Assembly: GCA_003640385.1 (NCBI GenBank)
Contig: RCAB01000382.1
Coordinates: forward strand, 1-62,587
Reading direction: 5' to 3'
From: Setaria digitata
Lineage: Eukaryota > Nematoda > Chromadorea > Rhabditida > Setariidae
DNA length: 62,587 bases
The notes beneath the pieces were generated by a model. It was not told where the DNA came from and made no database searches. It saw only the letters and a program-made list of their open reading frames with translations. This document shows positions 44,122-55,150 of this stretch, piece after piece (the stretch's first letter is position 1; each line of letters begins with the position of its first letter). A program made the position numbers and the translations under genes.

Positions 44122-44150
44122 TGATAATGATAATGATAATGATAATGATA
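44122..44150. repeat. (TGATAA)n hexamer repeat
   Basis: About five tandem TGATAA units. It is followed within 170 bases by a (GACA)n tract (44290-44308) and a short CA run. Confidence 0.9.
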
Positions 44151-45820
44151 CTGCCACTGAGTATTTTTGATAATAGCTTTTAGAGTGATATTTGAGGAGG
44201 TATTGAATCATTTGTGGATGTGAACTGAAAATGAAATTTTTCGAAAACATTGGCGAAAATACGTTGGGTGAGTGGTGCACGCTGATAGAGACAGACAGAC
44301 AGACAGATGCACACACACACATTGATGCATAGGATTGAAGCGATTCATCGTTGTAAACAATTTTAAGTTAACATTTCTCTTGGCATGTTAGGCTCATCTT
44401 GTCTAATCTTGAGCATTCAAGCTAGGTAATGTCACCTTGTGCCAGGATGGTCATTTTCACCAAGTAGTATCTAGGCTAGGTTGAACAAGTTGATAATTTT
44501 GACCTGAGTGCTGCCCTTCCGCAGTTTGCATTTAATCCACGTAATCCAGGTACCCAATTTACCTCAAATAGTTTGGGAATATCAAATTGATCAGTAATTT
44601 CGAAAGTCTTTCCCTCTACTAGTTATTATCTATTAAACTAGCTATTCTTTTAATAATTTATCCACTTGGAAGTAGCGTTTAATTTAAAGTGCCTGTTTTG
44701 TCTAGCAATGTTCGAATATTTCTGAAACTGTTATGGATTAATTTTCCATCTCTACCAAAAAGCTTGCATGTAAAAAAGAAAGAAAAAGACGTGATTAATT
44801 AGCGACAAGGCGTAATTAGCAGCAAGTTTAATTATTCAGATGAAATGATTCACTTTTCCAGTTAATAATTTAGACAATAAATAAAAGATGCAATGTTTGT
44901 GCTACCGATCTTTTATCTTTCCGTATTTCTCTATCCTATATAATAACAAAATAGTTATGAAAACAAAACTGAAATAGTCAGTTAGTAGTGATGAGTTCTT
45001 ATCTTGACGCTCAATTGCTCTTATCATGATTAATGATAAGACTATTTTTTGCTACCCATATTCTAAGCTGATAATAGTTATAGCATTAATGAGCGAAAAA
45101 TTATCGTTAAAAGATTTCGTTCAAAGTTCGTAAAACAATTCATCAATGTCAGAAATTATTTTTGCTATTGTTTAATATAATAATTTTTGCAGTTACAGAT
45201 TTTATTATCACTTCCATCTTATCACTAAGATTGCAATTATCACTAATATATTAATTGCGACCAATACAGTTTCAAATATTGTCGCAATTATAGCTATTAT
45301 TATTATCTTTTTATTTTTACTTCTTCTGCCATTTTACTCTTTATTTTTTATTTTTTTTATTGCTTTCACTTACTGTTACTGTATTTTTATTAATAATACT
45401 CTAAAAACTCCTTTTAATTGCTGAAATAACCTTCAGTTCTATATTCTTTATCAGTCATTTTTCTTCCAACTTCCTTTTTTCTCAGTTCAGTATTTTTGAA
45501 TTTATTTTTAATTTTTTTTTTTAATTCTAAATGAACTTAGTCATTTTATCGATAATTGATTACATCTGTACAATTTTTGAAATGCTTTGTGAAATTTTAA
45601 CAAATATTATTGGAACTTTTTAAAACTAATCACAACTTTTCCACTAAAAAAAAATTGAAAATTAAAAGAAAATAGAAGAAACAAAAATAAAAATTTACTT
45701 TTTCCTCCTCACTATCAAAATATGCTTATCGAATGTTTCAGTAAGCTAAAAGAGTCTAATGGAAAATGATTTTACAACAGAACTCTGCGCATGTAGTGAA
45801 TTCAAATACAGATATACGGA

Positions 45821-45874
45821 CACGTGAACACACACGTGTGCATGGCTAGGGACACGCACACGTAGACACACGTG
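45821..45874. promoter_or_regulatory. Cluster of three CACGTG palindromes
   Basis: CACGTG occurs at 45821-45826, 45833-45838 and 45869-45874. Two of these are extended to ACACGTGT. The spot lies in a CA/GT-rich low-complexity patch about 1.3 kb upstream of the Tyr/Arg-rich gene. CACGTG is the canonical E-box for bHLH factors, but the patch may simply be a decayed (CA)n repeat. Confidence 0.3.
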
Positions 45875-47171
45875 TGAGAGCATGATTACACAGACGTATG
45901 CACGTATAGAAACTATGAATATATCAAAACATAAAGATGAAAAATTTAAAGTAATTCTAGAAGAAGAATAGAAAGAGCTTGGATTTTTTTCTTTCATTTT
46001 TCTTCAATTAAAAATAGATCTTTTATTAATGATTGAAGCATTTCAGTGAGTTTTGTCAATTTTCTAAAAATATCACCATAGAATGAGTGGAATGAAATTG
46101 ATAGTTTAAATAATTAAATTTGTTGTGTAAAATTAAAAATGTAATTTTCTTATTTTATATCACTGTTCTCCAGGAAACGCTTTTATACATTGCTTACGTC
46201 AATACAACTAACGTCAAGTTCTTCCTATTAGCCTGCTAAATTAAATTGTTTATGTGTTAAATTTAATTAGGTATCAGGTATTTTAGAAAACAAAATTATT
46301 TTGGACCATCTGATTGAAATTTCAATATAATTAGCCCGTGAAAATTTTCAAATATCAATTTTTCTCCCTCTTCGGAATTTAATGAAACTTTCACTATAAT
46401 GGTTTTTGTTCATTTTAATTTAATAAATTTTAATCCTTTTGAAATCAAATATTATTAGACATTACAATATCCAGTTATTTCATCAAATTCTATTTTCGAA
46501 TGCTTGAAAGTATTTATAATTTTATTCTTCATTTCGCCCACTGAATTTCAATAATTCCACCAAAATTTTATTTTTTATTTCGTTTAAATGATCATTATGC
46601 AGCCATCAGTTAACAAATAGACAAAATTGTTAACACGCTAAATAATTATCAAAATTTTTAACTCAACAATTATTTGATAAGAAAATGAATGAAATAATTA
46701 GCAAATGCTGATCAGTCGAACTGTTAATGATTCTAGCACTCATTTCAGCAGTCTTTCCAATGTTTCAATTCAATTTTAATCTATTTAAGTTGGAATTTCT
46801 TTATTTTATCAAGGTTTGATAATAAATTCATGCGTTTTAAATTCTGTTTACCGCAATTTCGTCAGCGTTTACCATTCACTTAAATGTCAATTAAATTTAA
46901 TGCAACACTATGTGGAAGATCGAAAGATTTTTGAAGTGTAACAATTTTTATTTATTTATTTTTGTTTTTCTTTCCATTCATTTTAAAAATTTTAACAACT
47001 GTAAATATGTTTATTCTTAAGTAATTTTGTAATTTCAGGCTAGAACAGATTGACGACCTGTCCGTACGTGGTGTATGCGTATAATTTTTAGATCACATTC
47101 ATCGAACGAGATTTCCTCCACCTACTAATAACCAGCTATATATATATATATATCGATTATATTATTTATTA

Positions 47172-47178
47172 ATATCAG
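47172..47178 (+). promoter_or_regulatory. Possible spliced-leader acceptor
   Basis: AATATCAG followed six bases later by the ATG at 47184. The position is typical of nematode trans-splice sites. No spliced-leader sequence can be seen in genomic DNA, so this rests on position and the AG alone. Confidence 0.3.
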
Positions 47179-47183
47179 TGATA

Positions 47184-50175
47184 ATGAATTATTTAATTAA
47201 ACGATCAAGATCGCTCGATTTGAACATGATTCCAAGGTTTATGCTAAAAAATTTTTGACGTCTTATACTTGTACTTTTTATACTTTTGACGACTTCTATA
47301 CGTTATACGCTTTAACGTTTTCGAGATTTTCGTGAGAAGCACTAATGCACTAATATTAATTGAAATACATAAAAATTAATTTAGCGTGTTTGAAGTTTTA
47401 ACCTAGCTTTACACTTGCATACTTTTTCGTAATTTAAAAAAAAAAAAAAAAAAAAGGCTGAAATTTTTGCTACTCATACTTGAATGTTAAGCTATTTTAT
47501 CAGTCATAAATTTTATCAATCGATATGAAAGCATCGATTGATAAATTGATTTTTATTTGTTTTAGTTTCTTGAAGTTAGGCCAAATTTTTTCAAACTACA
47601 TGATATGATTAAATTTTTGAAATAATAAGACAGGAAAAAATTTGACTCTGTAATCAAATTAAGCGCAAAATAAAAAAAAAAATCTGAAAAAAAAAAGCAA
47701 TTCAAATAGAAGCTCTAGTTAATCATGGCACTTAGAAATAATAGAATTTCATTGAAGAAGTTCCAAATTTTGATAGTGTTGATAAAAAAGAACGAATGCT
47801 TGAACGAATTTTTGATTCATTATTAAAATTATTTCTGATGAGCAAGTTAATAGTTGCTCAACAGTTATTAATGAAATTCATTAAGAGTTTCACATGACAT
47901 CAAATTTTTGCAATAAAAATCTTTTTAATTTGTTTTTTTTTTTTTATCTTTGAATATTGTAAAATTTACAAATGTCAATAATGAAATTAAAATTTTCCTT
48001 CGCAAAATTAACTTAATAGAACCACACAAAATTACATCAAATTAGTAAAATTTTGTGGAACTACTTCATTTCAGGGAAAGTTATCTAGGGCGATGGTCAC
48101 GTGAAACTACACCAAAAGATTCTCAACAACGCTACGAGCGCAACATTCGACGCTCATATACGCCAGCACGTGAAATTGGCTCATTTCAGGTACAATTTCA
48201 TACATATTATGTGAATAATCCTTCAACACTAGATCCAATTACACTTTTCGGCACACAAGAAAGCTATGTGCAAGTTTAGGCAGGTAGGAATTTCTTCGAT
48301 TTTAGACTCTGTTGAAGCTGAGTGAAAGTTCGATAAGTGGAAATTACCAAATATTGTTGCAGATTTGTTGAAGTAAAGGCATTTGTATTTTGAATTCTGA
48401 AATTATTCTCATTTTACGCTTTAAAATTCAAATTGTACAATGTTATTTCTCATTAAAGGAATATTAATTTTTTCTTTTTTCTTCCTTTTTCTCAAAAAGT
48501 TTTCCGTTAAAAATACCGCCGTCAATGTCTTCATTATTTAAAAACTCAAAAAACTTTTTAAATATTTCGTTTTTTTTTTTTCTAGTTATATGATTAGCTA
48601 TTGATATCAGTTCTTNATCAATGTCTTCATTATCTAAAAACTCAAAAAACTTTTTAAATATTTCGTTCTTTTTTTTTTTCTAGTTATATGATTAGCTATT
48701 GATATCAGTTCTTTGGAAAATTCAATGANGTCAATGTCTTCATTATTTAAAAACTCAAAAAACTTTTTAAATATTTCGTTTTTTTTTTTTCTAGTTATAT
48801 GATTAGCTATTGATATCAGTTCTTTGGAAAATTCAATGATGCTGAATAAATGAAGTCTCATTAATTATGAGTTTACCTGTGTCAGTTAAACTGTACTAGT
48901 ATATGCAGATTTGAAACTATTTCAATCCCTAAACACTAAACATGTGCAAATATCCTTTAAAAACAAAGAAAATTAACATTCACTTCCTAATTCATGCAAT
49001 TTAGCGACAGTGTTTTAAGAATCTGATCAATTAATTCATTTAATGAAGTGAAGTGAGTTGCTTGTTTTATACAATTTCTAGGTAATCCAAGATAATCGAT
49101 TACCTCATACGTCTTATCGAGCTCGTACTCCACTTGGTGTTATCACTGTACCTTATCATACCAATATCAATTACTATCAGGAACAATTACCCATACGTAA
49201 ATATGATATTTTCAGTGTTCGAACATGGTCTTATCCCATTTATAAGTAAGTATTTTTAAAGATTTTTCAAAATATAAGCCTAAAAATTATTTTACAGATT
49301 ATAATGTACAGATGTTGTTGATTCTTCAAAGTTGTAGCCACTTAACTATTAATTATTCCTTATTTTACCAACATAATAGATTTTCATTCAATACTCTATT
49401 GCATACTTTACTCATACAGTATCGGAAATCAAAGTGACAGTATATTAATATATCGTAAATGAAACATCAAATTTTATTTCGTTATTATCGCTTTTTCTCC
49501 AATTCATTTTTCTGCTGTGAAACTTTGACTTTTCTCTCTCCCTATGATTACCTAATTAAAAAAAAAAAAAAACAAAAAGCATTTTATTTTGAAAAATACA
49601 AACTGCAAAAATCCGAATACATTCAAACATGAAAATTATTTTTTAAATTCTTCTTCAGCTACAATTTATTTAAAAAATTTAAATCATTTTTCCTCAATTT
49701 TTCCTTTCTTTCAGGCAGAATTTGCTGATGTTTCAAATTACAGAGAAAATTCTTTAAAAAAAAAAAAAAGAAAAAAAGAATGAAAGAATGGAAATGAGAA
49801 GTTGATAGAGTTTGTTTGTTCAATGCAAGCATTCAAAGAAAATTGATAAAATTTTAGCTCTTGAAAATTATCAATTAAATTTCAAAAGTAAAAATTGTTG
49901 TTAATTAATTATTGGATATAAAAATTTAAAAATTAAATCATATCCTCGGTTAATTATTATGGTTATTGTACTGAGCAAAATATGACAAATTATCAGAGCT
50001 TCTCTCTTCTATCTTTTCCTTCACTTCGTTCCGTTTTTTTTTTGTTTAATTTTTTCTTCCATCCCTCTCTCTCTACCTCTCTCTCTCTCTTTGTATTTGC
50101 TCTTTTCTTATTTAATTTCAATTTTTTTAACAAATATTTCTTATATTCGATATTTAAAGGCAGACGGACAGACAG

Positions 50176-50206
<31 letters not shown>

Positions 50207-53031
50207 GATATGCATCCACTCTCGAATTTTGCCAACGGATAGAAATAACGATCATCAATCAAAGAAGAATACTTAGCTGAGCAAGCATTTGCGCCGTTCT
50301 TTTCCACTTGTAGTATCGAAATTCTCGAACTGTATGAATAATTAAAAGTTTCAGCTTCACTCTAATTTATTATCTCTAATTACTGATTTTTTTCTTTGCT
50401 TCATTGATAAAGAAAAAAAAAAAAAAAAGCGCAAATATCATAGAGTACGTTAGTATCATAATGAAAAGACGATCGTATGATCATCCATTCGATAAGCATC
50501 AGTACAGCTATGTTTGGGCATCACAAGCATACTGGTTTGTTTTATCATCTTAATCATATCATTTTGGCCATATCTAATTATCTTTGTAATTTCCGAAATC
50601 CTTTTCCTTACGATATATTAAACGAATTATATTGTTTAAAATATATTTAAACATAATTTTGCATTTTAATCATCAGATATTTATGTAGTAACGAAACTTA
50701 TTATATTTTATTTCACTTACAATTGATTGATTAATTACCTTGCGATATTTTAGTTTCACCTTTTTTGAAGCGTATGGAACTAGAACGTAATTTCGCATAT
50801 TCTGAAAAAGGGTGAGATTAGTATTGCACTGAAATAATCAATTTGAAAAATATTTGAAAATGTATTCAAATTGTAATTTTGTTATCTTATCGCTTTATTA
50901 TTTCAATTACAATTCATTAATTCGCAACATTTTGTTTCGAACTTTTTTACGATGGTAGCAAAACGTGCATAAATATAATTTTGTTATTTTCTTGCTTAAA
51001 ATATTCATCGCGAAATTAATTACAGCTATAATGAAACTGATTGCAACCATTTCGATTCCAAAATTTTCTTGTTATATTTCAATTTCACGCTTCTTGAGAT
51101 ATATGAAATCAAGTTAAGATAATGCCAAAATATTTCAACTATTATTCCGATATTGTACAGCATAAAATATGAATGTGGAAATCACAAACATATATTAATG
51201 AAAATAATAATCAATTGGAAATCAAATTAATTGTATTGCATTCATTTTTCTAATTTTTTTTACAATTCATATGTATTTTAAGAGTATAATCACGATAATG
51301 CAGTAACTCAGTTAAACATATATCATTGCATTTCTTATGATATATGAAACGATTTCAAATCCAACAAAAATCCTAATACGGTGTTGCAATATATTACTAA
51401 TATTGTTCTTATTTCCAACTTCTTTAATTGATTAGATAACTGTTTATTTATCACTGTTTAATTAATTATAATCTGGGCTATAGTTACAATTCTATGACGG
51501 TTCTTACTTTTATAATGAATCTTATTTATATCTACTGTGTGCATTTTCAGAAAAATGCCAATTATTTTTTACTTCTTTCTCCGTTTTAAACAAAACGTCT
51601 ATTAAGTTCCTAAAAAGTTTCAATATCCCAAATTAATTATTTTTTAAATGATTTGGGCATATTTCAAACATACAGTTTTATTTGAGGATTCACAAATTTA
51701 ATTTAAAAATTTTCGTCACTCCTAACACACATTGATATTCTCAGTCATATTATTTATTCCTCTTTCGACTAAGAAGAAAAAACAAAAGCTTTCTCAGTCT
51801 CCAGTTTAATTAATTGAATATTATGCGGTTAATTTATGCGGTGTAAGTCAAATTTACAAGAAAAAACTTTGTATTTAATTTTCCTACTGCAGGAAATTAA
51901 TGATTATTTGATTTATAGCCTAACAATTAATTGATATTAGCTTATTCGCCCTACTTTCATCGCTTCTTTTTATTCAATTCTCTACAGCACTTAATGTACT
52001 AAATATAGATCTAATTAATTTCGTACAACCGATTTTGAAATCAAAAAATAAAAATCCGTTAATTTATTATTATGGCTGAGGACAGAATTTAAAAATTGTA
52101 AAATTAATTAATTGCTATTAATTGCTATCATTTAAATTCTTAACTTTACTTGAATGATACTTACTAATAAAAATATTAATTATAAAGCATTATTTAATGC
52201 TGCGATATCTAAAATTCTTTATTCAGTTGATTTTATTTCTTCTTTTTTTGTCTTATTAATTTGTCCTAACAGTAATAATTAGTAAAATATACAGGTATCT
52301 GCATAGTCGTGATTTAGCACCAACGCGACCATACTCGTTTACACGTATCTATGGAAATACGTCAACGTATACTCCACCAATGCTTGCCGCTGAAACACGT
52401 CGATTAACACAACGACGTAATTATACCGGTTATACGTATATTGGAGCTGAGCATAGTTACGATATCACGTCACGTCCTCATTCACTTGATAATTATCGTT
52501 TTTGGCGATCCCGTATGGCCAGGTAAAATGTTCATTCGTTCTAAAATTTTTTTGTCTAATTAATGGCGATGAATATATTTTTATTACACTGGACAGTACT
52601 AACGTAAAAATTTGAGCTTTATTTAAGTGAAAAGAATTTTTTAATCAATTTAACAAAACGATATAAAATTTCATTTAATTAGAATTTTTTCTTCATTTTC
52701 CTTTTCTTCTTTTTTTATTTACAAAAATAGCGACTGTGAAATATATCATTCTGATAATCTGATAAATTCAAAAAAAAAAAAGAAAAATCGAGAAATATTT
52801 TAGAATGTTTATTTCATTCCCAATTTCAAGAACCAGTTGATTAATTTAATTAATTTAATATAGTCTGAACTGATATCATATATCATTGTCAACAAGAACG
52901 AAAAAAAAAAAAAAAAGAGCTTATACAGTTCACCGTGGTATTGGTCTTATCGTGGTAATAGTGGTTTACGCCATTACAACAGCTATCGTCCACGTACGTT
53001 CACGAGTCGTTTATCAACTTATTGGATATGA
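47184..53031 (+). CDS. Unrecognised Tyr/Arg/Ser-rich protein, six exons
   Basis: Exons: 47184-47236, 48075-48273 (or to 48189), 49082-49245, 50454-50534, 52295-52522, 52920-53031. All junctions agree in phase and give 278 residues (250 with the short exon 2), ending at TGA 53029-53031. The product begins MNYLIKRSRSLDLNMIP and is rich in Tyr and Arg in short varied blocks: RYERNIRRSYTPAREIG, HTSYRARTPLGV, IMKRRSYDHPFDKHQYSYVW, RIYGNTSTYTPPML, SRPHSLDNYRFWRSRMAR, YSSPWYWSYRG and a final STYWI. There is no obvious signal peptide, transmembrane helix or known domain. The basic, aromatic composition suggests a structural or cytoskeleton-associated, intrinsically flexible protein, but that is inference. 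An AATAAA lies at 53244-53249. Introns are 0.8-1.8 kb. Confidence 0.82.
47512..47545. repeat. 13-bp perfect hairpin in intron 1
   Basis: TTTATCAATCGAT (47512-47524) and its exact reverse complement (47533-47545) flank an 8-base loop. It lies in the first intron of the Tyr/Arg-rich gene. It is too short for a typical miRNA precursor. Confidence 0.8.
48190..48279 (+). CDS. Exon 2 extension with in-frame stop (alternative end)
   Basis: After the first good donor (GTACAA at 48190), the frame stays open and coding-like (VQFHTYYVNNPSTLDPITLF, then GTQESYVQV) up to TAG 48277-48279. A second donor, GTTTAG at 48274, three bases before the stop, keeps phase 0 into exon 3. So there are three possible products: short exon 2, long exon 2, or a truncated protein of about 85 residues ending at the TAG. 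An AATAAA lies at 48845-48850. Confidence 0.5.
   Translation, partial: VQFHTYYVNNPSTLDPITLFGTQESYVQV
48522..48841. repeat. Three near-identical copies separated by single Ns
   Basis: A unit beginning TCAATGTCTTCATTAT appears at about 48522, 48618 and 48731. Copies are 95-112 bases long and are separated by N at 48616 and 48729. Copies differ at single bases and in the length of the T run. As at 38 kb, the Ns at the junctions point to unmerged overlapping sequence rather than a biological array. On the reverse strand each copy reads part of a Lys-rich ORF (EFSKELISIANHIT). Confidence 0.85.
50173..50198. repeat. (CA)n microsatellite
   Basis: A CA dinucleotide tract preceded by GACAGACA, in intron 3 of the Tyr/Arg-rich gene. 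Confidence 0.9.
50535..52294. other. Intron 4 of the Tyr/Arg-rich gene, weak internal repeats
   Basis: A 1.76-kb intron. Its first 900 bases contain diverged phrases that recur, such as TTTCAATTACAATTCATTAA versus TTTCACTTACAATTGATTGA, and GATATATGAAA near 51095 and 51340. This suggests an old decayed tandem duplication. No coding sequence seen. Confidence 0.35.
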
Positions 53032-55150
53032 TATTTTTAGTATTTTCTTTTAATTATTTAATTACTAGGATATGTCATATATTAAATTTAATGCTACTAT
53101 GAAGTGAGAAAAAAAAAAGTTCTTTTTAATTTAAACTAAATTGTTTCTCAAATGGATCATTAAATCTCTTTTTTCTTTCTCTTCTTTTTTCCAGTAATTA
53201 TTAAATTAATATTTAACATCAAAAAGACTAATTTATACTTTTCAATAAACTACAAATTTTCGAATCGTTTGTTACTTTAGTCGTAACTTATAGAATAAGT
53301 AATTAATTAATTAATTTTTTTTTTGCTTGAGATTGAAAGTTGAGTACAATAACTTCGAGGTTTCAGTCGTTCGTTCTTCTTTTAATTAAAACGACAGCAG
53401 AAAATGCTTGCAACATGACAACTTCGATAATTCAGAAATTTTTCTATATTTGTAGAAAAATAAATAAATACTAATAATGTCGATATTACATGATTATTAT
53501 CACATGGTAATTAATTGCTTGACCTTATTGTGTATAAATTATACTATCATACATTTTCGTTTTTTTCTTTCTTGAATTTTTCATTTTCCATGCAATGTAT
53601 TTTATAAATTTTTCTCGCTTAAATAATTAAATTTCGTTGATTAATAATATTGACGAAATGTATGTTAAGCAATAAAAATTTGCATGCTCATACCAATTAT
53701 CACTGAAATTCTGCTATCACTTAAAAAAAAAAAAAAAACTGAAAATTTCAGCTGTAAAGTGCATTTTATAATTTCAAAGAAGCTGAAATTAAGTTATTCC
53801 ATGGCAAATATTAGACTGCATCCCATTTCATAAGTGATAATACTTACAAAATTATATCGTTTTTTCCTTTCTTTTTTTTTTTTTTTTTTTTTTTTTAGAT
53901 GATAATATCGAATTTGAACAAAACATTTCTACGCTTTTTATACTGTTAATACTATATTTTTTTTATATCATTGCTAAAATTAAAGTTATTTATGTCTCTT
54001 AGCCTAGTACAATTATAATGTATTTAAATTTTCTTCAAATTTAAGCTTAAGAAAATACTGCACTTGATTCACCTCAGCATTTAGGATGACTCAAACAGTC
54101 AAATCTTTGAAAAATTCGAACTTACCAAATTTTGTCGAGATATATGAAATTTAAATTTTGTACTACAAATTTTTCATAAATTAGTATATGCAAGTATAAT
54201 ATGCTTATTATAGTTGCTGCTTCCGTTTCTTTTTTGTTTTCATTTTTTGATTTTGCCAATTTTTGAGATATTGAGATTATAAAAGAACTGACAAAATTTA
54301 ATCCGTTTAAGATGTGATTGAAATGAAAAGTAGCGAAGAAATCAGTAGCTAAAACTTTTTCGTAGGCTTTCTTCATTCATTTTCAATTTACAATTCTTTT
54401 ACAATACTGACGTGGATTAAGGAAGCAACACGTAATGTATGCAGTTATGTAATGCTGCGTGATAAAGATGCATCCTGGAACTGAAAATCTGCGATACGCT
54501 ACGTGAATTGTGCTTACACAAAACAGCAATTTTGTAACATTAAGTGATGATCTGTCCAACCATGAAGCATCACGTGATTGACGCAATCATGACGTGATTG
54601 ACACAATCATGAAACATTAGTGGTTCAGCTATTCATTGGATGTGACGTGGTTAGAAAAGTGTTGAAATTTGATGGAGTCACTTTCCTGCTGTCAAAGTAG
54701 GAGCATTTTTTCTAAATTTTAAATTTAATTTTAAAAATAACGGGGTCATCACTCACTTACTCTTTGTAAATCATGTAAAACGATGCATATGGATGATATC
54801 AGTTTGTAATGAATCTAATTTCATTTGCTTATCAGATAAGTTTGCAACAGTTTTTAATCTTTCTGATTTAAATTTTAAATTCTTCTCCAAAAATTACTTA
54901 ATTTAAAAAGTCTGTCATAATATTCTTGTTATCTTCATTGCCTTTTTATCCATCAATGCTTTGAACTTATTTATTCAGTAATCGCTTGATTTCCCGATGA
55001 CTTGATGAATTTGTGGAAATAAAATTTCAAATGATTTATCCTTTGAAAAAAGGAAATAAATAAAATAAGAATTTAAAAAACAAAAAAAAAATTAAGAGGA
55101 AAAAAAATAGAAACGGTTCTTATGTACTTCAGAATAAGACTTACAATACC
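53032..55150. other. Convergent intergenic region
   Basis: Between the + strand Tyr/Arg-rich gene and the - strand gene ending at 55151. It holds a poly(A) signal AATAAA at 53244-53249 (+) and a TTTATT near 54970, which reads AATAAA on the minus strand. 54400-54660 is less AT-rich and includes a tandem 20-base repeat. No gene is supported. Confidence 0.4.
54572..54611. repeat. Tandem 20-bp repeat, two copies
   Basis: ACGTGATTGACGCAATCATG (54572-54591) is followed directly by the same unit with one change (54592-54611), in a GC-richer patch that overlaps a 67-residue minus-strand ORF. Confidence 0.85.

Larger units (their letters stand above)
44151..47183. other. Upstream region of the Tyr/Arg-rich gene
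   Basis: No gene seen. 44340-44600 is clearly less AT-rich and non-repetitive. 45821-45874 holds three CACGTG palindromes. The last bases before the next start codon contain a short (TA)n run (47137-47152) and an AATATCAG acceptor-like site (47172-47178), six bases upstream of the ATG. A short open segment after a TTTCAG at 47033-47038 (EQIDDLSVRG) ends at a stop and does not match the phase of the gene. Confidence 0.35.

Noticed and set aside
44086..44322. 78-residue minus ORF with Ser-Leu run
   Set aside because: Translation of the TGATAA and GACA repeats.
45746..45997. 83-residue minus ORF rich in Val/His/Cys
   Set aside because: Driven by the CACGTG/CA-rich patch; no splice context or family.
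47039..47083. Possible exon EQIDDLSVRG after TTTCAG
   Set aside because: None of its plausible donors gives the phase needed for the next exon, while the exon starting at ATG 47184 fits exactly.
49982..50307. ORFs with Thr-His or Cys-Val runs
   Set aside because: Translations of the (CA)n repeat within an intron.
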